Part shown: piece by piece, positions 26,800 to 33,016 of the stretch
Layout of the letters: every line of letters begins with the position of its first letter
Numbering within the stretch: the stretch's first letter is position 1
Source of the DNA: Bacilli bacterium
GTDB lineage: Bacteria > Bacillota_I > Bacilli_A > RF39 > UBA660
NCBI GenBank assembly: GCA_022791775.1
Contig: JAAVZT010000035.1
Location: 1 to 33,016, forward strand
Direction of reading: 5' to 3'
DNA length: 33,016 nucleotides
Program-made: the position numbers and the translations under genes
The notes under the pieces: model-generated
What the model saw: only the letters and a program-made list of their open reading frames with translations
Database searches by the model: none
What the model was told of the DNA's origin: nothing

Positions 26800-29152
26800 T
26801 TGTCCAATTCCACTGACGTATTTCTTCCATATCTATTCCATATTCTTTAATATATTGATGATGCTTTTCTAACATTTCATCACAATAAACTATTGTTTTT
26901 TCTTTATTTGAAGTTTCTACATGTTCTAATACTAGCTTTGTTAAATGATAACGATCTAACTTATTTAATACTCGCATATCAAAAGGTGTCGTGATCGTAC
27001 CTTCTTCTATATATCCGCGGACATGCATGTTTTGATTTGCTCTTTTATATGTTAATTCATGAATCACATTTGGATATCCATGAAAAGCAAAAATAATAGG
27101 TTTATTTAGAGTAAAAATCATATTGTATTCTTCATCTGTTAATCCATGAGGATGATTTTGTTTGGGTTCTAAACGCATTAAGTCTACAACATTTACTACT
27201 CTAATTTTTAATTCTTTACAAAATTTTCGCAAAATGGTTACACATGCTAGTATTTCTAATGTAGGAGTATCCCCAGCACAAGCTAAGACAACATCAGGCT
27301 CGCTTCCTTGATCATTACTTGCAAACTCCCATATTCCGATTCCTTGTTTACAATGTTGCATTGCTTGGCGCATTGTGAGCCATTGTGGCCTAGGATGTTT
27401 ACTGGCAATGATCAAATTAATATAATTTTCAGAACGAATACAGTGATCAAAGCAAGAAAGAAGACAATTTGCATCTGGTGGAAGATAAATTCTTACTGTA
27501 TCTGCTTTTTTAGTTAATAAATGATTTATAAATCCTGGATCTTGATGAGTATATCCATTATGATCTTGTTGCCATGCATGACTAGAAAGCAGAATATTTA
27601 AAGATGGAACTTTTTTTCGCCAAGATATTTCATTAGCCATTTTTAGCCATTTAGCATGTTGGCCTACCATAGAGTCGACAATCCGAATAAATGATTCATA
27701 ACTGTGAATAAAACCGTATCTCCCAGTCAATATATATCCTTCTAATAATCCCTCGCATACATGTTCGGATAATATAGAATCAATAATTCTTCCTTTATGC
27801 GATAAAAATTCATCTGTTTCATATATTTGAGCTAACCATTGGCGATTGGTAACCTCAAAAGCTGAATTTAATCGATTAGACAATGTTTCATCAGGTCCAA
27901 AAATACGAAAATTATTTTGATCTTGGTTCTTTGCAATAATTTCTTTTACAAAACTCCCTAGTACTCGCATATCTTCTTTTTGAATACAACCAGGATTTTC
28001 AACTTCTACTTTAAAATCCCAATAATTCGGCATATCTAATTGTTTTTTTTCTTTTCCACCATTTGCGTGAGGATTCGCTCCCATTCGAAATTCACCATTT
28101 GGCGCTAATTCTTTTAATTCTGATTTTAATTTTCCTTTTTGATCAAAAAGTTCTTCTGGCCGATAACTTTTTAACCAATTTTCTAATCTTGCCAGTGATT
28201 CAGGATGTTCTTTTGTTACTTCAATTGGAACTTGATGAGCTCGAAATGAACCTTCAATTATTTTCCCGTCAATCATTTTGGGACCTGTCCAACCTTTTGG
28301 AGTACGTAGTACAAGCATCGGCCATAATGGACGCGTAGAATCTTTTCCATTACGGGCATTGGTTTGAATCAATTTTATTTTTTCGACTATTTCATCTAAT
28401 GCTGAGGCCATTTTTTCATGCATCTCAAATGGGTCCTCACCTTCTACATAAAATGGTATCCAGCCATAACCACGTAAAAGAGCATCTAATTCTTCTTTAC
28501 TAATTCTAGCTAAAATAGTTGGATTAGCAATTTTATATCCATTTAAATGAAGAATTGGAAGCACTACACCATCTTCTATCGGATTTAAAAATTTATTTAT
28601 ATGCCAGCTGGTTGCTAAAGGCCCGGTTTCTGCTTCGCCATCTCCAATTACACAAGCAGCGATCAAAGTAGGATTATCTAAAACTGCTCCAAAAGCGTGA
28701 GATAAACTATAACCTAGTTCTCCTCCCTCATTAATACTTCCTGGCGTTTCTGGTGTGGCATGACTTCCAATACCACCTGGAAAACTAAATTGCTTACAGA
28801 GTTTTCTTAAGCCTTCTTCATCTTCTGTAATATCTGGATAAAATTCTGAATAGGAACCTTCCAAATAAGTGTTTGAAACTGGAGCTTGGCCGCCATGTCC
28901 TGGACCACATATATAAATCATATTTAGATCAAACTTTTTGATAATTCGATTTAAGTGTACATAAATAAAATTTTGTCCTGGTACTGACCCCCAATGACCA
29001 ACTAATTTTTTTTTGATATCATCAAATGTCAAAGGTCTTTTTAATAAAGGATTGTCTTTTAAATAAAGTTGCGCACATGATAAATAATTGGCTGCGCGCC
29101 AGTAAGCATCCATTTTATATTTTAAATCTTCTGTTAAAATTTTTTCTTTCAT
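26780..29152 (-). CDS. xfp: Xylulose-5-phosphate/fructose-6-phosphate phosphoketolase
   Basis: Thiamine-diphosphate enzyme that splits xylulose-5-phosphate (and often fructose-6-phosphate) with phosphate to acetyl phosphate plus glyceraldehyde-3-phosphate (or erythrose-4-phosphate). At 790 aa it is the standard length. Hallmarks: YICGPGHGG near residue 80, the substrate loop [14 protein letters not shown], cofactor motif [14 protein letters not shown], the second-domain [20 protein letters not shown] and [11 protein letters not shown], and ending NWTSD. It points to pentose or heterolactic-type fermentation giving acetyl phosphate for ATP. The start has an AGGGGAATC ribosome site and a promoter with a perfect -10 box. 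A small unknown gene overlaps its 3' end; no acetate kinase or transketolase lies nearby. Confidence 0.98.
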   Translation of the reverse strand: MKEKILTEDLKYKMDAYWRAANYLSCAQLYLKDNPLLKRPLTFDDIKKKLVGHWGSVPGQNFIYVHLNRIIKKFDLNMIYICGPGHGGQAPVSNTYLEGSYSEFYPDITEDEEGLRKLCKQFSFPGGIGSHATPETPGSINEGGELGYSLSHAFGAVLDNPTLIAACVIGDGEAETGPLATSWHINKFLNPIEDGVVLPILHLNGYKIANPTILARISKEELDALLRGYGWIPFYVEGEDPFEMHEKMASALDEIVEKIKLIQTNARNGKDSTRPLWPMLVLRTPKGWTGPKMIDGKIIEGSFRAHQVPIEVTKEHPESLARLENWLKSYRPEELFDQKGKLKSELKELAPNGEFRMGANPHANGGKEKKQLDMPNYWDFKVEVENPGCIQKEDMRVLGSFVKEIIAKNQDQNNFRIFGPDETLSNRLNSAFEVTNRQWLAQIYETDEFLSHKGRIIDSILSEHVCEGLLEGYILTGRYGFIHSYESFIRIVDSMVGQHAKWLKMANEISWRKKVPSLNILLSSHAWQQDHNGYTHQDPGFINHLLTKKADTVRIYLPPDANCLLSCFDHCIRSENYINLIIASKHPRPQWLTMRQAMQHCKQGIGIWEFASNDQGSEPDVVLACAGDTPTLEILACVTILRKFCKELKIRVVNVVDLMRLEPKQNHPHGLTDEEYNMIFTLNKPIIFAFHGYPNVIHELTYKRANQNMHVRGYIEEGTITTPFDMRVLNKLDRYHLTKLVLEHVETSNKEKTIVYCDEMLEKHHQYIKEYGIDMEEIRQWNWTSDSCDN

Positions 29153-29173
29153 ATGATTCCCCTATCTTGTTTT

Positions 29174-29202
29174 ATTATACAATATCTTTTCCTGATTGAC
29201 TA
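29174..29202 (-). promoter_or_regulatory. xfp promoter
   Basis: Perfect -10 TATAAT (29174-29179) and a -35 of four matches (TAGTCA, 29197-29202) at 17-base spacing. A small inverted repeat (CTAGA/TCTAG, 29200-29215) overlaps the -35 and could be an operator. Confidence 0.62.
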
Positions 29203-29900
29203 GAATAAAATCTAGGAATATTCTTATATTTTTTCGACTTTTTTCTCTTATAAATTGGCTATCAAATAGACATACAGATTGGGAGCTTTTAGAATAACTT
29301 TAGAAATCTTACTTGGTCAACCTGAAAATCTAGATTCTAATCTAATGGTAATGGATTATTGACCTTTAAACATTAAAAGATTTTTAACAAGTGAAGTTAT
29401 CTAAATAAAATCCTCCTATTTTTTATTCATTTAGGTAGAGATTTCTAGTAATTATAATAAAAACGATGGAAATAAATATTACCATTTACAAATTGATTAT
29501 CAAGCTATGCTGATTCATTTATTGATTTCGACACTAATTTTCAAGGGCTTGAAAACAATATGTCTTAGTCATTTAAAAAATCAAAATCACGTCAAAACAT
29601 AAATTAAATTATTTTGCTTTTATTTATACAAAACAATAGTATTTAAATGGAGTTATTTATTATAAATATGTGGATATTCTCCTTTTTAAATTATTTGAAA
29701 TATTTCTAAAATTATTAAAAGTTAGAATGGCTGAATTATTTTTTAAATTTCCTATATTACAACTAGAACCAAATTATAATCCTGGTACAACATTTGAAAT
29801 AAAAGAACAAAATTTAAAAAAATTTTTTTACCTATCCCATTAAATCACGAAAATTACTATCATTAATAATTTATCTTTCAGAATATTCATTCGAAAATAC
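29203..29900. other. AT-rich region without an intact gene; possible decayed coding sequence
   Basis: About 700 bases with no credible open frame on either strand. On the plus strand, 29284-29398 reads as a protein-like stretch interrupted by stops (ITLEILLGQPENLDSNLMVM, then a stop, then LNIKRFLTSEV). This loosely recalls the middle of 6-pyruvoyl-tetrahydropterin/QueD-type enzymes. A second short frame (29728-29844, 38 aa, MAELFFKFPILQLEPNYN) shows no ribosome site. I interpret it as decayed sequence, but noncoding sequence is equally possible. Confidence 0.3.
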
Positions 29901-29929
29901 TTGAATTTTTTAAATTACTATACTATAAT
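29901..29929 (+). promoter_or_regulatory. Promoter of the tRNA-Arg/tRNA-Pro unit
   Basis: -35 TTGAAT (29901-29906), 17-base spacer, perfect -10 TATAAT (29924-29929), 22 bases before the tRNA-Arg. Confidence 0.8.
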
Positions 29930-29950
29930 TAGATTGCATTTTATAAAAAA

Positions 29951-30027
29951 GCACCCATAGCTCAATTGGATAGAGCGTTAGACTACGGATCTAAAGGTTA
30001 GGGGTTCGACTCCCTTTGGGTGCACCA
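29951..30027 (+). tRNA. tRNA-Arg (anticodon ACG)
   Basis: Complete cloverleaf: acceptor GCACCCA/TGGGTGC, D arm GCTC/GAGC with TTGG, anticodon stem TTAGA/TCTAA around loop CTACGGA (anticodon ACG), T loop TTCGACT, discriminator A and an encoded CCA (30025-30027). The ACG anticodon needs A-to-I editing by TadA. Confidence 0.97.
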
Positions 30028-30074
30028 TATTTTATGTAACACTTTTTATAAAATAGCATAGAAATATAATAAGT

Positions 30075-30151
30075 CGAGAAGTAGCACAACTTGGTAGTGC
30101 ACTACATTTGGGATGTAGGGGTTGCAGGTTCAAATCCTGTCTTCTCGACCA
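30075..30151 (+). tRNA. tRNA-Pro (anticodon TGG)
   Basis: Complete cloverleaf: acceptor CGAGAAG/CTTCTCG, anticodon stem CTACA/TGTAG around loop TTTGGGA (anticodon TGG), T arm with TTCAAAT, discriminator A and encoded CCA. It lies 47 bases after tRNA-Arg and shares its promoter and terminator. Confidence 0.97.
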
Positions 30152-30162
30152 TTTTGATTTTT

Positions 30163-30187
30163 ACTCCTATTTATAGGAGTTTTTTTT
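30163..30187 (+). terminator. Terminator of the tRNA unit
   Basis: Seven-base stem ACTCCTA/TAGGAGT with a TTTA loop followed by a run of T. Confidence 0.9.
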
Positions 30188-30188
30188 A

Positions 30189-30211
30189 CAAAAAAAAGAG
30201 ATTTCTCTCTT
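30189..30211 (-). terminator. Terminator of the thioredoxin-like gene
   Basis: On the minus strand AAGAGA/TCTCTT with a GAAA tetraloop is followed by eight T, directly at the TAA stop. It is back to back with the tRNA terminator. Confidence 0.85.
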
Positions 30212-30761
30212 ATTTTTGATACCCTATTTTTTCTAAGAATTCTGATAGATAATCATAGGTATCATAACCAATTATTCCATCTTTCATTTTTCCGTTTTCA
30301 AATGCAACTATCATAGGAGTTAACTGAAATTCTCCAAATGTTTTTGTTTCTCCATTTATCGTTTCTTTTTGATCAAGAAAGCTTGCTAATTCTTTATAAT
30401 CATTAGAATCTACATCAATACTTTTAGCATTTAAATAAATTGTTTTAAAGTTATAATCAGATTGTGCTTTTTGAATGGAAGGTAGCATCTTTTGACAATA
30501 TGGGCAATCGCTTTTTCCGATGAATAATATAAATTTCTCTTTATTCTTTACCTTTTTTAATATTTCTGAAGGGGTTAAATTTATAAACATGCTTACATCA
30601 TATATCTCTTGATCAGAAGTGGGTGAATCTATATTATTCTTTTTCATATTTTCCGTTCCCACTTTGGAAAGTATAATAAAATTTAAAAAAGTATTTAGTA
30701 TTAAAATACCTATCATTATATATATAGCATATAATATTTTATTTTCTTGCTCTTTTTTCAC
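30210..30761 (-). CDS. Membrane-anchored thioredoxin-like protein (CPYC)
   Basis: 183 aa with one N-terminal hydrophobic helix (about residues 10-31, YAIYIMIGILILNTFLNFII) and a thioredoxin fold outside the membrane. The redox motif is SDCPYCQKMLPSI (the Cys-Pro-Tyr-Cys pair near residues 85-88), with the cis-proline in QLTPMIVAF. The layout resembles bacteriocin-transport accessory/thiol-disulfide proteins of Gram-positives, and it may form, break or isomerise disulfides in exported proteins; the partner is unknown. The start codon is GTG at 30761 with GAGGATTAC upstream; no ATG is available. It has its own promoter with TTGATA and TATAAT boxes. Upstream is a small regulator pair on the same strand. 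Confidence 0.85.
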   Translation of the reverse strand: MKKEQENKILYAIYIMIGILILNTFLNFIILSKVGTENMKKNNIDSPTSDQEIYDVSMFINLTPSEILKKVKNKEKFILFIGKSDCPYCQKMLPSIQKAQSDYNFKTIYLNAKSIDVDSNDYKELASFLDQKETINGETKTFGEFQLTPMIVAFENGKMKDGIIGYDTYDYLSEFLEKIGYQK

Positions 30762-30784
30762 TAGTAATCCTCATTTCAAAGATT

Positions 30785-30813
30785 ATTATACATGGCTTTT
30801 ATAATATTATCAA
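30785..30813 (-). promoter_or_regulatory. Promoter of the thioredoxin-like gene
   Basis: -35 TTGATA (30808-30813), 17-base spacer, perfect -10 TATAAT (30785-30790). Confidence 0.8.
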
Positions 30814-30831
30814 ATATTTCTAGTAAATTTT

Positions 30832-31053
30832 TTATAATTTCTTTTTTATCTCTTTATACCTTTTCATTCTTTGAATTGCTTTTTGTTCCTCTTTCAATAT
30901 TTGAATTTTTTGAAATGGCAGATCATCTATTTCAATGGCTCCGTTTCGTAATGAAATTTGAATTTTATGATGATTTCCTTTTAATGCAGAGATAATAATG
31001 ATATCATTTTCTTCTAAAATTATTTCTGTTAATGGTCGTTTTATAAATCTCAT
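30832..31053 (-). CDS. Small hypothetical protein coupled to an XRE regulator
   Basis: 73 aa, unrecognised. The N-terminal two thirds look beta-rich (EIILEENDIIIISALKG, HKIQISLRNGAIEIDDLPF) and the end is a basic helix (EEQKAIQRMKRYKEIKKKL). Its ATG overlaps the stop of the XRE regulator as TAATG, so the two are translated together. A regulator followed by a small basic partner could be a toxin-antitoxin-like pair or a two-part regulator, but no toxin family signature is visible. Confidence 0.6.
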   Translation of the reverse strand: MRFIKRPLTEIILEENDIIIISALKGNHHKIQISLRNGAIEIDDLPFQKIQILKEEQKAIQRMKRYKEIKKKL

Positions 31054-31292
31054 TAGTCTTCCCTTTCAATGCTTTTGAATACGTCATCTTCAAAAAAATT
31101 TTGAAGAGGAATTTTTAGTCCTTCACAAATTCGAATAATGGTTAGCATTTTGGGATTTTTAGATTTTCCAGCGATCAAATTTTGAACTGTACTTTGTGTT
31201 AAACAACAAATGCTAGCTAATTTATTTACAGAAATATTTTGTTCTTCACAAATCGATAATATTTTTACCGATACAGCCTCCGATAATTTCAC
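31053..31292 (-). CDS. XRE-family helix-turn-helix regulator
   Basis: 79 aa from the GTG at 31292 (MKLSEAVSVKILSICEEQ), chosen because AAGGTGG lies 7 bases upstream; the frame opens earlier at 31322 without a ribosome site. The helix-turn-helix is clear: ISVNKLASICCLTQSTVQNLI, followed by AGKSKNPKMLTIIRICEGLK and a LQNFFED tail. It is a cytoplasmic DNA-binding protein that probably represses its own unit. The 73-aa gene follows with a one-base overlap. An extended -10 (TGATATACT) lies upstream but the -35 is poor. Confidence 0.85.
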   Translation of the reverse strand: MKLSEAVSVKILSICEEQNISVNKLASICCLTQSTVQNLIAGKSKNPKMLTIIRICEGLKIPLQNFFEDDVFKSIERED

Positions 31293-31454
31293 TTTTGACC
31301 ACCTTAATAAAAAGTATATCAATTAAGATACGAAATCTATTAACCACGGAAGGTTAAATTGTGCCCATTTCTTAATAAAAAATACTTTTTCCTTTCGATG
31401 GCTTCATAATACTAATTTTTTCTAGCAGTTTTTGTCGATTAAAAAATTTTTCAA

Positions 31455-31482
31455 TAAAAAAATCTCATTTTTTGAGATTTTT
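31455..31482. terminator. Symmetrical terminator beside the left tRNA-Lys-like repeat
   Basis: A stem with TCTCA/TGAGA core extended by A/T pairs and flanked by A and T runs, so it can act on both strands. It follows the encoded CCA of the tRNA-Lys-like copy by a few bases. Confidence 0.75.
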
Positions 31483-31489
31483 TTATAAA

Positions 31490-31563
31490 TGGTGGCTCGT
31501 TTGGGATTTGAACCCAAGACCCTTTGATTAAAAGTCACATTGACTATCCTATTATTATTAGTC
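31490..31563 (-). pseudogene. tRNA-Lys-like sequence (TTT), left copy of a 61-base direct repeat; 5' end degenerate
   Basis: On the minus strand the 3' two thirds of a tRNA are clear: anticodon loop CTTTTAA, variable GGGTC, T arm TTGGG-TTCAAAT-CCCAA, acceptor strand ACGAGCC, A, CCA. The anticodon stem has one mismatch (TGTGA against TCAAA). A D-arm-like GACT/AGTC can be drawn, but no GGCTCGT exists to complete the acceptor stem. Bases 31490-31550 match 32956-33016 with three differences. It looks like a tRNA-derived attachment repeat or a decayed tRNA. Confidence 0.55.
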
Positions 31564-31638
31564 TTTTTTAGGATATTTTGTGTATGCTAATGTAATTTTA
31601 TATAGTTTTGTATTAATTATTATAATTTTCTAAACATG

Positions 31639-31663
31639 AAAAAAACACCGAATTATCGATGTT
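31639..31663 (-). terminator. Terminator downstream of the HD gene and structured region
   Basis: On the minus strand AACATCGA/TCGGTGTT (one G-T pair) with a four-base loop is followed by seven T. Confidence 0.75.
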
Positions 31664-31757
31664 TCCTAACATTTTAATGGTGCCTCTAGTTGTCAGATAC
31701 CGAACCCCTAGAAGATTATTTACCCTACCTCAAGTACAACTAGATTATACCGCAAAC
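31664..31757 (-). ncRNA. Possible structured small RNA downstream of the HD gene
   Basis: Minus-strand segment with a perfect TATAAT (31744-31749, weak -35), a 9-base inverted repeat (TCTAGTTGT/ACAACTAGA) enclosing about 42 bases, a GGGGTTCG block, an end reading AGAGGCACCA, and the terminator at 31639-31663. The tRNA-like ending suggests a degraded tRNA or a small RNA; there is no open frame. Part of it (GTTTGC... to GTACTTGAG) recurs at 32891-32925. Confidence 0.3.
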
Positions 31758-31779
31758 TTTTAAACATTGAAACAAGTTT

Positions 31780-32793
31780 TTAATTCAGTTCTTTAATATC
31801 AAGAATATAAGCAAATTTACTATCAGTGTATTGTTCTAATCTATCATAAAAATCTTGTGCCTTACTTGAACAATCTAAAATTCTTTTTGCTTCAGCAAAA
31901 TATTTTACTAAAGGAACAGTATTTCTTTTTTTAGTATCAAAAGATATATAAAATGTATCGAGTGGCTTCTCTTCTAACCTAATTAATAAATTAGAATTAT
32001 TGAACTTTCTCCATGAAGAAAAATTTTGATAAAATATTTTGCAAATGTCTGTTTCCTTTTTAGTATATAAATCTTCTAGGGTGATAAGTCCTTTTTCAAC
32101 AGATAGCTTTACAATTTCTGATACAAATTTCATAACATACTTATCAACATTTCCTTGTAGTTCTTTGGCATAATTATAAACCATCGATACAAATTTTTCT
32201 GCCATTTCAATACTTTTAAATCCTATTTCATCATTTCCATCCTCATTTTTTAAAACCGTTATATCATAGTATACTTCTTTAATCTGTTCTAATGTATGAG
32301 TATGTAACCAAATGTAACACGTATGCAACACTCCATCTAGTCTATCAGTACAAAGTTTAGGAGATTTATTTTCTAATATATGATAGTTAGAAATATCTTC
32401 TAATTCAACTAAACTGATATCATCCTCTTTTAAGTAGGATAATAAAACTTTATCTTTCTTTGCCATATCACTTAGTTTTTTTTCTGATGATTCCTGATTA
32501 ATATAATCTCCAAAAACATAATCGATGCAGTGAGCAAAACAAGGAGTTCCGATATCATGTAATAAAGCAGCTATAGTCTCTTTTTTATTATGAGTAAAAT
32601 GCCATGTCATATGAGCGACTACTATACTATGATCATATCTAGTATAGAAAAATAAAGGACTATATAATTTTGTATAATCACAGCCACAAAATTGAGTAAT
32701 AAATTTTAATCTATTTAGGGTATCAGTAGTTAAATATTTATCTATAAAACTAGGATAATCTTTATCAATAAATATATTTAAATAATCTTTCAT
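31780..32793 (-). CDS. HD-domain protein, dNTP triphosphohydrolase-like
   Basis: 337 aa from the second of two adjacent ATG codons (32793; GGTGA is 7 bases upstream). The N-terminal half has the HD-superfamily metal site: His in RYDHSIVVAHMTWHF, the His-Asp pair in AALLHDIGTPCFAHCIDY and a later Asp in CTDRLDGVLHTC. The spacing and the DIGTPCFAHC segment resemble dGTPase/SAMHD1-type phosphohydrolases more than second-messenger HD-GYP enzymes. Hydrolysis of a nucleotide phosphate is likely, the exact substrate unknown. The C-terminal part is helical and unrecognised. An extended -10 (TGATAAAAT) lies upstream. The gene stands alone between two tRNA-Lys-like direct repeats, which suggests a mobile cassette; a role in nucleotide-depletion defence is possible but only inferred. 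Confidence 0.8.
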   Translation of the reverse strand: MKDYLNIFIDKDYPSFIDKYLTTDTLNRLKFITQFCGCDYTKLYSPLFFYTRYDHSIVVAHMTWHFTHNKKETIAALLHDIGTPCFAHCIDYVFGDYINQESSEKKLSDMAKKDKVLLSYLKEDDISLVELEDISNYHILENKSPKLCTDRLDGVLHTCYIWLHTHTLEQIKEVYYDITVLKNEDGNDEIGFKSIEMAEKFVSMVYNYAKELQGNVDKYVMKFVSEIVKLSVEKGLITLEDLYTKKETDICKIFYQNFSSWRKFNNSNLLIRLEEKPLDTFYISFDTKKRNTVPLVKYFAEAKRILDCSSKAQDFYDRLEQYTDSKFAYILDIKELN

Positions 32794-32811
32794 CATTACT
32801 TCACCAATAAT

Positions 32812-32820
32812 ATTTTATCA
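32812..32820 (-). promoter_or_regulatory. Extended -10 element of the HD gene
   Basis: TGATAAAAT on the minus strand, 19 bases before the start; the -35 region is poor. Confidence 0.4.
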
Positions 32821-32841
32821 TTTTTTCATAATGATTAATAT

Positions 32842-32864
32842 AAAAAAATCTCAAAATATTTGAG
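32842..32864 (-). terminator. Terminator upstream of the HD gene
   Basis: Minus-strand stem CTCAAA/TTTGAG with a TAT loop followed by A then seven T. It would end transcripts arriving from the right-hand tRNA-like repeat. Confidence 0.75.
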
Positions 32865-32955
32865 GTAATTACTTGAAGATTTAGCCCCATCTCAAGTACA
32901 TACTCAAAGTGAGGATAAAGCAAACCGAATCTCAAGAGTTGGGATATATACTTCA

Positions 32956-33016
32956 TGGTAGCTCGTTTGGGATTCGATCCCAAGACCCTTTGATTAAAAG
33001 TCACATTGACTATCCT
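32956..33016 (-). pseudogene. tRNA-Lys-like sequence (TTT), right copy of the 61-base direct repeat, cut by window edge
   Basis: Same arrangement as the left copy: anticodon loop CTTTTAA, mismatched anticodon stem, T arm with loop ATCGAAT (the first T replaced by A), acceptor strand ACGAGCT, A, CCA. The 5' part lies beyond the window, so a complete tRNA-Lys here cannot be excluded. Confidence 0.5.

Noticed and set aside
29203-29900. CRISPR array or tandem repeat in the gene-free gap
   Set aside because: No regularly spaced repeats are present; the sequence is simply AT-rich.
31490-31563. Functional tRNA-Lys on the minus strand
   Set aside because: No 5' acceptor strand complementary to ACGAGCC exists upstream, the D loop would be overlong and the anticodon stem has a mismatch.
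31664-31757. Known riboswitch ahead of the terminator
   Set aside because: No regulated gene follows the terminator and I could not match the conserved core of any riboswitch class I know.

Overview
This is an AT-rich, gene-dense bacterial chromosome segment using the standard bacterial code, with TAA, TAG and TGA all acting as stops. Gene content (rpoB-rpoC preceded by a YbxB/RsmC-type methyltransferase, an RNase J paralogue, FtsK/SpoIIIE, SpoVS, SsbB-like SSB, SufB, phosphoketolase, a BmrCD-type ABC pair) and strong sigma-A-like promoters point to a low-GC Firmicutes/Bacilli lineage, probably a fermentative anaerobe of the gut type (RF39/Erysipelotrichales/Mycoplasmatota neighbourhood). That placement is an inference from gene content, not a database result.

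Layout. 1-3301: two tandem, paralogous membrane-anchored surface proteins with a sulfatase-modifying-factor/C-type-lectin-like C-terminus; the downstream copy runs off the left edge. 3372-11410: rpoC, rpoB and an rRNA methyltransferase on the minus strand, with a promoter in front of the methyltransferase and a second one overlapping its stop codon. 11442-14956: ftsK/spoIIIE and an unusual fusion of a CDP-alcohol phosphatidyltransferase with an HD phosphohydrolase domain. 14953-17202: a small ferritin-like protein and an RNase J paralogue with a damaged metal site. 17186-18446: ssb and a membrane-anchored, apparently inactive deacetylase-like protein. 18472-19882: a stand-alone sufB. 19883-21167: divergent plus-strand unit of two unknown genes plus spoVS. 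21146-22033: an RlmI-like methyltransferase. 22096-26191: a heterodimeric ABC exporter. 26195-29202: phosphoketolase with an overlapping unknown gene. 29203-29900: a stretch with no intact gene. 29901-30187: a tRNA-Arg/tRNA-Pro unit. 30189-31322: a membrane thioredoxin and an XRE regulator pair. 31455-33016: an HD-domain (dNTPase-like) gene bracketed by 61-base tRNA-Lys-like direct repeats.

How the genes work together. Most of the window is housekeeping: transcription (rpoBC), rRNA modification, chromosome translocation, phospholipid synthesis, RNA decay, Fe-S assembly and central carbon catabolism. Transcription units are compact. Several stop codons sit inside their own terminator hairpins (rpoC, the CDP-alcohol/HD fusion, the ferritin-like gene, the second ABC gene, the 26203 gene, spoVS), and promoters often begin directly after.

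Most notable points: the RpoB rifampicin pocket carries Lys and Asp where E. coli has Gln513 and His526, predicting intrinsic rifampicin resistance; the CDP-alcohol phosphatidyltransferase-HD fusion; the RNase J paralogue with a degenerate active site; the tandem lectin-like surface proteins; and the 1.47-kb repeat-flanked HD cassette at the right edge.
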